Origin: Candidatus Woesearchaeota archaeon
Lineage (GTDB): Archaea > Nanobdellota > Nanobdellia > Woesearchaeales > JAGVZT01
Reading direction: 5' to 3'
DNA length: 6,282 nt
NCBI GenBank assembly: GCA_019323665.1
Contig: JAHWHA010000107.1
Coordinates: 1-6,282 of the forward strand
Under the pieces are notes generated by a model that worked only from the letters and a program-made list of their open reading frames with translations, was not told the DNA's origin and searched no databases. A program made the position numbers and the translations under genes. Shown in pieces: positions 1-4,614 of this stretch (its first letter is position 1; each line of letters opens with the position of its first letter).

Positions 1-4
1 ATAT
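1..4 (+). promoter_or_regulatory. Possible end of a TATA box for the thrS leader transcript (cut by window edge)
   Basis: The window opens with ATAT, ending 22 bases before the ATG at 26. The TATA boxes of srp54 and of the DUF2207 gene end 22 and 23 bases before their start codons, so the same geometry would give a leaderless transcript beginning at or next to ATG 26. Only four bases are visible and the rest of the box lies outside the window, so this is a positional argument only. Confidence 0.3.
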
Positions 5-25
5 CCAATTGTTATTCCACGGTTT

Positions 26-73
26 ATGAGACAAGTTGTGTGCTTAACAACTACAACAACCACAACAGCGTAA
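26..73 (+). CDS. Threonine-rich leader peptide upstream of thrS (putative attenuator peptide, 15 aa)
   Basis: An ATG at 26 opens a 15-codon frame ending in TAA at 71-73. It reads Met-Arg-Gln-Val-Val-Cys-Leu, then seven Thr codons in a row at 47-67 (ACA ACT ACA ACA ACC ACA ACA), then Ala. The two deviations from an ACA repeat, at 52 and 61, are third-position changes that keep Thr. In the other two frames the same changes would alter amino acids. The stop lies 69 bases before the thrS ATG. In known systems such as E. coli thrL, trpL and pheM, a short ORF rich in the cognate codon senses charged tRNA by ribosome stalling. The inferred role here is to couple thrS expression to Thr-tRNA supply. 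No Shine-Dalgarno site is seen before ATG 26, which fits leaderless translation. A chance AAC-type repeat is the alternative, made unlikely by the intact start, stop and position. Confidence 0.83.
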   Translation: MRQVVCLTTTTTTTA

Positions 74-78
74 GCTGT
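65..78 (+). promoter_or_regulatory. Hairpin with GUAA tetraloop holding the leader stop codon
   Basis: ACAGC at 65-69 pairs with GCTGT at 74-78 around G-U-A-A at 70-73, a GNRA-type tetraloop. The loop contains the UAA stop of the leader peptide, and the left arm contains its last Thr codon and most of its Ala codon. A ribosome reaching the stop would melt this hairpin, while one stalled early in the Thr run would leave it free. It competes with the 26-33/76-83 stem. Confidence 0.55.
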
Positions 79-96
79 CTCATTGTTTCTCTCATT
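78..96 (+). repeat. Direct repeat TCTCATT, two copies 12 bases apart
   Basis: TCTCATT occurs at 78-84 and 90-96. The TCTCAT core of each copy is complementary to ATGAGA at the leader start (26-31). The second copy can also pair with the thrS Shine-Dalgarno region: 91-97 with 131-137, seven pairs of which two are G-U. The duplication therefore offers alternative partners for both ribosome entry sites. The repeat is short and could be chance. Confidence 0.4.
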
Positions 97-97
97 T

Positions 98-115
98 TTG
101 TTAAAATTTTAACAA
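98..115 (+). repeat. 18-bp perfect palindrome before thrS
   Basis: TTGTTAAAATTTTAACAA is identical to its own reverse complement. As RNA it can form a 7-bp stem with an AAUU loop, preceded by a U run (95-99). As DNA it could be an operator for a dimeric regulator. Its centre lies about 26 bases before the Shine-Dalgarno site, so its AT core could also act as a weak internal TATA element for a short thrS-only transcript. The AACAA motif of its right arm recurs in the Thr-codon tract (46-50 and 55-59), so that tract could compete for pairing with the left arm. The palindrome itself is certain; its function is not. Confidence 0.55.
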
Positions 116-130
116 CAAATAAATACCCAA

Positions 131-136
131 AGGTGA
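131..136 (+). promoter_or_regulatory. Shine-Dalgarno site of thrS
   Basis: AGGTGA lies 6 bases before ATG 143 and matches the archaeal anti-Shine-Dalgarno consensus (complement of UCACCU). It is the only clear site of this kind in the window at proper spacing and it fixes the thrS start at 143. It contains a TGA (134-136) in the thrS frame, so the gene cannot extend upstream. The site can pair weakly with 91-97, which could mask it. Confidence 0.8.
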
Positions 137-142
137 GTCAAG

Positions 143-2008
143 ATGCAACAAATGGCAAGGGATGGAGAAAAGGTGGATATGAAAAAGGGTTCAAAACTCT
201 CAGCTTCAGCATCAAAAAACGCGGTTGCTGCCAAGGTTGACGGCAAATTGCAGGATCTTGGCACAGTACTCAGCAAGGATGCTTGTGTTGAGTATATTGA
301 TGCCTCTTCAAAACAGGGGATTGAAATTTTAAGGCACAGCGCTGCACATATACTTGCAGACGCAGTTGTCAAGCTCTATCCCAAAGCAAAGCCAACCATC
401 GGCCCAGTGGTGGAGGAAGGATTCTATTATGACTTTGATATGCAGCCTCTTAACCCAGAAGACCAGAGGAAGATTGAGAAAGAGATTCAGAAAATCATAG
501 CGGCAAACCAGCCTTTTGAGAGGATAGAGCTCTCGCCAAAACAGGCAAAGGATATGTTTAAGGACAACAAATACAAGCTTGAGCTTATTGAGGAGTTCGG
601 TGAGAACCTCTCAGCATATAAACACGGCGATTTCCTTGACCTTTGCCGTGGCCCGCACGTGCCAAGCACTGGCTATGTCAAGGCAATCAAGCTAACAAAA
701 CTCGCGGGGGCATACTGGCGTGGTGATATCAAGAACAAGCAGCTGCAGCGTTTATACGGCATTGCATTTCCAACCCAGCAGCAGCTCAAAGACCATCTCA
801 AACTGATTGAAGAGGCTGAAAAACGCGACCACCGCAAACTCGGCAAACGCTTGGATCTTTTTTCAGTGCATGAAGAAGGTCCTGGTTTTACATTCTGGCT
901 CCCAAATGGTCTCATTTTAAAGGAATCGCTGCTCAACTTCTGGCGGGAACTGCACAAAAAAGCAGGCTACCTGTTGATAGAGACACCCATGATATTGCAC
1001 CGCAAGCTCTGGGAGCAGTCAGGTCACTGGATTAATTACAAAGAAAAAATGTATACACTAAAAATTGATGATCAGGACTTTGCCATAAAACCCATGAACT
1101 GCCCTGGAGGTATACTTGTATATAAGGAGAAATATCACTCATATAAAGAGTTCCCTCTCAGAGTTGGTGAGTTGGGATTTGTGCACAGGCATGAGCAGTC
1201 AGGTGAAATCTCAGGCTTGCTCAGGGTAAGGGCATTCCTGCAGGATGATGCCCATATTTACATGACTCCTGAACAGCTTCCAGATGAGATTATGAATGTG
1301 GTTAATCTGTGCCTCGCACTTTATGAGCCATTCGGTTTTCAGTATGCAGTCGAGCTCTCAACAATGCCTGAAAAACATATCGGCACAGAAGAGCAGTGGG
1401 AAATGGCAACAGATGCACTCAAGAAGGCTCTTGACAAGATGAAGATGGATTACAAGATTAATGAGGGTGAAGGCGCATTCTATGGGCCAAAGATTGATTT
1501 CCATCTCAAGGACGCTATTGGCAGAACATGGCAATGTGGCACAATACAGGTTGATATGGCGTTGCCAGAGAAGTTTGATCTGGAATACGAGGGCCAGGAT
1601 GGCAGAAGACACAGACCTGTGATGATTCATAGGGCGTTGTATGGCAGCATCGAGAGATTCATTGGGATATTGATAGAGCAGTTTGCAGGCAAATTCCCTA
1701 TGTGGCTCAGTCCAGACCAGGTTAGGATAATCACTGTCACAGACAACAATATTGAGTATGCTAAAAAAATCGCAAAGCAGTTCAGGGATGCAGGGATTAG
1801 GATATCAGAAGACTACAAGGGAGACACAGTCGCTAAGAAGATCCGCAGAGCGCAGCTTGAGTATGCAAACTATTCAATTGTGATTGGTGAGCAGGAGCAG
1901 AAGAATAATACTGTAAATGTGCGCACCCGTGAGAATAAAGTACTGGGTGAGAAAAAAGCTGCTGAGTTCCTCAAGGAGCTACAGAAGGAGATAGAATCAA
2001 GAAGATAA
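143..2008 (+). CDS. thrS: Threonyl-tRNA synthetase, bacterial-type architecture
   Basis: This class II synthetase charges tRNA-Thr with threonine in the cytoplasm; the 621-aa length is near the roughly 640 aa usual for the bacterial form. A compact N-terminal TGS domain (about 7-55) is followed by the N2 editing domain with H65-x3-H69 and C168/H172, which removes mischarged serine. The catalytic core (about 240-520) carries C320, H371 and H496, corresponding to the zinc ligands Cys334, His385 and His511 of the E. coli enzyme. It also has motif 2 around R349 and the motif 3 arginine R505. The C-terminal anticodon-binding domain spans about 525-615. Start 143 is chosen for the Shine-Dalgarno site, an in-frame stop just upstream, and the DG of the TGS domain at residues 7-8, which a start at codon 13 would lose. 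Many euryarchaeal ThrRSs instead have a D-aminoacyl-tRNA deacylase-like editing domain. Expression is probably controlled by the Thr-rich leader upstream. Confidence 0.97.
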   Translation: MQQMARDGEKVDMKKGSKLSASASKNAVAAKVDGKLQDLGTVLSKDACVEYIDASSKQGIEILRHSAAHILADAVVKLYPKAKPTIGPVVEEGFYYDFDMQPLNPEDQRKIEKEIQKIIAANQPFERIELSPKQAKDMFKDNKYKLELIEEFGENLSAYKHGDFLDLCRGPHVPSTGYVKAIKLTKLAGAYWRGDIKNKQLQRLYGIAFPTQQQLKDHLKLIEEAEKRDHRKLGKRLDLFSVHEEGPGFTFWLPNGLILKESLLNFWRELHKKAGYLLIETPMILHRKLWEQSGHWINYKEKMYTLKIDDQDFAIKPMNCPGGILVYKEKYHSYKEFPLRVGELGFVHRHEQSGEISGLLRVRAFLQDDAHIYMTPEQLPDEIMNVVNLCLALYEPFGFQYAVELSTMPEKHIGTEEQWEMATDALKKALDKMKMDYKINEGEGAFYGPKIDFHLKDAIGRTWQCGTIQVDMALPEKFDLEYEGQDGRRHRPVMIHRALYGSIERFIGILIEQFAGKFPMWLSPDQVRIITVTDNNIEYAKKIAKQFRDAGIRISEDYKGDTVAKKIRRAQLEYANYSIVIGEQEQKNNTVNVRTRENKVLGEKKAAEFLKELQKEIESRR

Positions 2009-2026
2009 TTTTTTTATCTTGTTTTT
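2002..2026 (+). terminator. Oligo-T terminator after thrS, with small hairpin over the stop codon
   Basis: Seven T residues at 2009-2015 follow the stop codon directly, and a second run of five lies at 2022-2026; such T tracts are the usual archaeal termination signal. In addition AAGATAA (2002-2008, including the stop) is complementary to TTATCTT (2014-2020) with a TTTTT loop. The stem is AT-rich and weak, so the T runs are likely the working part. The separate promoter of srp54 follows immediately. Confidence 0.55.
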
Positions 2027-2043
2027 CATATATAGACTAAATA

Positions 2044-2052
2044 TTTATAAAT
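2044..2052 (+). promoter_or_regulatory. TATA box of srp54 (leaderless-type)
   Basis: TTTATAAAT is centred 26 bases before ATG 2074, the distance at which archaeal TATA boxes direct initiation. Transcription would begin at or within a few bases of the start codon, and no Shine-Dalgarno sequence is seen, so the message is probably leaderless. A second AT-rich element, CATATATAG at 2027-2035, is less well placed. Confidence 0.65.
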
Positions 2053-2073
2053 CAATTTCTTTTAACTAGACTT

Positions 2074-3426
2074 ATGGTACTTGACAAACTGGGCACCTCA
2101 ATCAGGACAAGCCTCGAAAAAGTGGCAAAAGCGCTCTTTGTAGATGAACGATTAGTCAATGAACTTGTTAAAGAAATCCAAAGAGCTTTGCTTCAGGCAG
2201 ACGTTGACGTGAAGCTTGTATTCAAACTCTCTGAGGAAATCAAGCGCAGGGCTCTCAAGGAAAAGCCCCCAGCAGGTATTAGCAGAAAAGAATACTTGAT
2301 TAAGATAGTCTATGAGGAGTTGGTGAAATTCCTCGGTGAAACTGAAGAAGAGATCAAGGTTGAAAAAAAGCCCACACGTATAATGCTTGTTGGTTTGTTT
2401 GGTTCTGGCAAGACAACAACAGCAGCCAAGCTGGGCAAATATTTCCAGAAACGCGGTCTCAAAGTTGCGGTTGTGCAGACTGATACATATAGACCTGCTG
2501 CTTATGAACAGCTTGAACAACTCTCCTCACAAATTAAACTCCCCTTTTTTGGTGTCAAGGGTGAGAAAGATGCATTGGCAATCTACAAACAGAACGAGAC
2601 GCAGCTCAACAAGTTTGATGTTGTTATCATAGATACTGCTGGCCGTGATGCATTGAGCGATGAGCTCATTAAAGAACTCAACACTCTCAACAAACACATA
2701 AGACCAGAACACTCGCTGCTGGTAATATCAGCAGATATTGGCCAGGCAGCCCAGAAACAGGCGCAGGCATTCCACGACACATGCAAAGTCACCGGTGTTA
2801 TTGTCACAAAACTTGACGGCACAGCCAAAGGTGGCGGTGCCTTAACTGCATGCGCAGTGGCAGACGCAAAAGTGATGTTTGTTGGTGTCGGAGAGAAAAT
2901 CGATGACTTTGAGAGATTCAGACCCAAGAATTTCGTTGGCCGCCTGCTGGGGATGGGTGATATCGAGACATTGCTCGAGAAGGCAGAAGAAGCCATAACA
3001 GAAGAAAAAGCTGAGGATATGAGCGAGCGCTTCCTCAAAGGCGACTTCAATTTGGTTGATTTGTACGAACAGATGGAAGCAATGAAAAAAATGGGGCCTC
3101 TAAACAAAGTGATGGAGATGATTCCTGGCTTCAGCTCAGTCAAGATGCCCAAAGACTTCCTTTCAGTGCAGGAAGACAAACTCAAAAAATGGCGCTTTGC
3201 CATGGATTCAATGACAAAAGAGGAGCTTGAAAACCCTGAAACAATAAGCTCTTCAAGAGTGGCAAGAATCGCGAAAGGTTCTGGAGTGAGTGTTGCTGAT
3301 GTTCGCGGGCTATTGAAGCAATACAAGCAAAGCAAAAAGATGGTGAAGATGCTCAAGGGTTCTGACCCTGAAAAGCTTATGAGCAAGATGCAGAAAGGAA
3401 AATTGAAGCAGCTTAAATTTAGATAG
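2074..3426 (+). CDS. srp54: Signal recognition particle 54 kDa protein (SRP54/Ffh), archaeal type
   Basis: SRP54 is the GTPase that binds signal sequences emerging from the ribosome, sits on SRP RNA and delivers the complex to the FtsY receptor at the membrane. The 450 aa are normal for the archaeal family. The N domain covers about 1-95. The G domain (about 100-295) has the P-loop at 107-114 (GLFGSGKT), the DTYRPAAYEQL box at 137-147, DTAGR at 187-191, TKLDG at 245-249 and GVGEKIDDFERF at 271-282. The methionine-rich M domain (about 325-435) holds the SRP RNA-binding helix region (S394 to about L427, with RIAKGSG and LLKQY). The third P-loop residue is Phe109 where most SRP54 proteins have Gln. 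The gene has its own TATA box and no Shine-Dalgarno site. The next gene starts 13 bases after its stop and may be co-transcribed. Confidence 0.97.
   Translation: MVLDKLGTSIRTSLEKVAKALFVDERLVNELVKEIQRALLQADVDVKLVFKLSEEIKRRALKEKPPAGISRKEYLIKIVYEELVKFLGETEEEIKVEKKPTRIMLVGLFGSGKTTTAAKLGKYFQKRGLKVAVVQTDTYRPAAYEQLEQLSSQIKLPFFGVKGEKDALAIYKQNETQLNKFDVVIIDTAGRDALSDELIKELNTLNKHIRPEHSLLVISADIGQAAQKQAQAFHDTCKVTGVIVTKLDGTAKGGGALTACAVADAKVMFVGVGEKIDDFERFRPKNFVGRLLGMGDIETLLEKAEEAITEEKAEDMSERFLKGDFNLVDLYEQMEAMKKMGPLNKVMEMIPGFSSVKMPKDFLSVQEDKLKKWRFAMDSMTKEELENPETISSSRVARIAKGSGVSVADVRGLLKQYKQSKKMVKMLKGSDPEKLMSKMQKGKLKQLKFR
3412..3421 (+). promoter_or_regulatory. Weak TATA-like element before the HAD-like gene
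   Basis: CTTAAATTTA, inside the last codons of srp54, is centred about 24 bases before ATG 3440 and could drive a leaderless transcript of the next gene. The match is poor and the position is constrained by srp54 coding, so read-through from srp54 is an equally good explanation. Confidence 0.25.
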
Positions 3427-3439
3427 TCTTATTTACAAT

Positions 3440-4153
3440 ATGCTTACAAAACAAAAAAATCTCCAATTGCTTACTGATAGAGTCTCAAAACTCAGTCTTG
3501 AATCCAAAATAGTGGTTGCATTTGATTTTGATGAGCTTGTAGTGCCAATTCATCTTACAAGCACAATAAGTAATCAGATTTCAAAGCCGATTGATAGTAA
3601 GAAGTTATCTCGCCTGGGCTCGTGCAGCTTTGAAGGTATTATGTATCTCCAAAGTCTCCAGATAGGATATAATTATGAAAAATATTGTAAAATTAGAGAT
3701 ACTATCTGCAAACAGACAGAATGGAGAGAGGGATTTATGAACTTGCTGCTTCAACTAATCAAAAGCTATTCAGTTGTGTTTATCAGTTCTGGATTTAAAG
3801 ATATCTGCGAAACTAAACTCAAGGAGATTAATTTTGATAAAAACAATATTATTGGATGCGAAAGAAAAGTGGATTCAGGCAAAATTTCAGCTACATCATT
3901 AATTGTCACAGATCAGCTTAAAGGTACTATTATTAGAGAGATTCAGAAAAACCATAAGGTTATTGCAGTGGGTCATAGCATTGGAGATAAATACATGCTT
4001 GATAATGCAGATATAAGCATTTCATTTCAAAGTGATACTCCAGATTTAGCTACACATAAAGTTAATTCAGCTTATGAGATATTGCATATTATATTAAATC
4101 ATTCAGTTAAAATTACTGGTGAAGAAAAGAGTAAATTGAAAAATGGCAATTGA
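3440..4153 (+). CDS. HAD-superfamily phosphatase-like protein (SerB-like), altered metal site
   Basis: The 237-aa protein resembles the phosphoserine phosphatase branch of HAD hydrolases, soluble enzymes that use an aspartyl-phosphate intermediate. Motif I is D29-F-D31-E-L, with the nucleophile D29 and acid D31 kept but the usual Thr/Ser lost. Motif II is S116 in VVFISSGF, motif III is K161 in QLKGTIIREI, and motif IV is VGHSIGDKYML (177-187). Aligned with the classic GDGxND, the first Asp, a Mg2+ ligand, is His179, Asn is Gly182, and only D183 remains. A helical cap would occupy about 40-105. The substrate is unknown and activity may be changed or lost. The gene is more AT-rich than its neighbours (15 G+C of 60 at 3661-3720, against 29 of 60 at 1501-1560). 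There is no Shine-Dalgarno site. It follows srp54 by 13 bases and overlaps the next gene by 11. Confidence 0.75.
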   Translation: MLTKQKNLQLLTDRVSKLSLESKIVVAFDFDELVVPIHLTSTISNQISKPIDSKKLSRLGSCSFEGIMYLQSLQIGYNYEKYCKIRDTICKQTEWREGFMNLLLQLIKSYSVVFISSGFKDICETKLKEINFDKNNIIGCERKVDSGKISATSLIVTDQLKGTIIREIQKNHKVIAVGHSIGDKYMLDNADISISFQSDTPDLATHKVNSAYEILHIILNHSVKITGEEKSKLKNGN

Positions 4154-4550
4154 GAACCTTTTTGTTGCAGTGCTTTTTATTTTTGTGGCATTTATCGTAG
4201 GTTTGGTAATAGGAAAAATCATTGAAAAATCAAAATGGCAGCAACAGATTGAACAGATAAGGAAAGATGCAGTCAAACGCTCAAGGGCTGTACTAACTGG
4301 AACATTCTCAGAGCAGCTTGCACCTTACATGCCAGACTTCAAGTATTCGCCAACAGAAGTGAGGTTTGTTGGTAAACCTATTGATTTTATTGTCTTCAAA
4401 GGATTGGATAATAAAGAGCCGGAGGAGGTTGTGTTTGTGGAAGTCAAATCAGGCAACTCGCAGCTCTCGACACCAGAAAGAAAGCTGAGAGATACAATAA
4501 AAGAGGGCAAGGTGAGCTGGGAGCTCTACAGGCTGCCAGATATGAGATAA
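4143..4550 (+). CDS. Membrane-anchored endonuclease related to archaeal Holliday junction resolvases
   Basis: The 135-aa protein has one N-terminal transmembrane segment (about 6-24), a charged, probably helical linker (25-48) and a small PD-(D/E)xK-type nuclease fold. Likely catalytic residues are E57 (in FSEQLAPY), D81 (in PIDFIVF), and E100 with K102 (in VEVKSG), followed by the conserved-looking stretch STPERKLRDTI. This matches the family described as endonuclease related to archaeal Holliday junction resolvase (the Endonuc_Holl family). Its cellular DNA or RNA substrate is not established, and the membrane tether makes a plain recombination role doubtful. With the N-terminus probably outside or buried, the nuclease domain is expected in the cytoplasm (inference). 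The start overlaps the end of the HAD-like gene by 11 bases in another frame, implying one transcript and coupled translation. No Shine-Dalgarno site stands at proper spacing; GGTGA at 4118-4122 is too far away. Confidence 0.85.
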   Translation: MAIENLFVAVLFIFVAFIVGLVIGKIIEKSKWQQQIEQIRKDAVKRSRAVLTGTFSEQLAPYMPDFKYSPTEVRFVGKPIDFIVFKGLDNKEPEEVVFVEVKSGNSQLSTPERKLRDTIKEGKVSWELYRLPDMR

Positions 4551-4554
4551 AACC

Positions 4555-4562
4555 TTTATTTT
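4555..4562 (+). terminator. Weak T-rich terminator after the endonuclease gene
   Basis: TTTATTTT begins four bases after the stop codon, ahead of the next promoter. The T run is interrupted and there is no hairpin, so termination here is only suggested by its place between a stop and a new TATA box. Confidence 0.25.
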
Positions 4563-4582
4563 AAGCAAATCCAACTGAAAAC

Positions 4583-4592
4583 CTATATAAAT
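4583..4592 (+). promoter_or_regulatory. TATA box of the DUF2207 gene (leaderless-type)
   Basis: CTATATAAAT is centred about 27 bases before ATG 4615 and is preceded by the purine-rich GAAAAC, which suits a TFB recognition element. Transcription would start at or next to the ATG, and no Shine-Dalgarno site is seen between the box and the start codon. Confidence 0.65.
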
Positions 4593-4614
4593 AAGCTTTG
4601 TAAGAAGTCTGAAT

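Larger units (their letters stand above)
26..83 (+). promoter_or_regulatory. Alternative RNA pairings over the leader ORF
   Basis: Bases 26-33 (ATGAGACA, the leader start) are perfectly complementary to 76-83 (TGTCTCAT). Directly inside that stem, AGTTGT at 34-39 pairs with ACAACT at 47-52 around a 7-base loop, so the two helices could stack. The long stem shares bases 76-78 with the hairpin at 65-78, so those two cannot form together. A ribosome on the Thr codons (47-67) would disrupt the 34-52 hairpin. The complementarity is seen in the sequence; a switching role is inferred and no folding energy was computed. Confidence 0.5.

Noticed and set aside
34..52. 6-bp stem with 7-base loop (U in second loop position) resembling a tRNA anticodon arm with anticodon GCU, possibly a tRNA mimic
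   Set aside because: No T-arm, D-arm or acceptor pairing is seen around it, and the triplet would be for Ser, not Thr; it is better read as part of the leader ORF.
186..198. GGTTCAAAACTC, similar to a tRNA T-loop
   Set aside because: It is inside the TGS-domain coding sequence of thrS and lacks the flanking T-stem and acceptor pairing.
40..240. 66-codon plus-strand frame beginning with GTG through the leader and into thrS
   Set aside because: It runs in another frame over the Thr leader and over the conserved start of thrS, has no ribosome-binding site and resembles no family; its Asn-rich start is the AAC tract read out of frame.
179..2008. Alternative thrS start at the ATG at 179, preceded by AGGTGG
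   Set aside because: The AGGTGG is only two bases from the ATG, and this start would remove the DG strand of the TGS domain; ATG 143 has a correctly spaced AGGTGA.
2583..3386. 267-codon open frame on the minus strand opposite srp54
   Set aside because: It lies wholly antisense to a strongly conserved gene and its Ser/Leu-rich product is typical of an antisense shadow; no promoter or family motif supports it.
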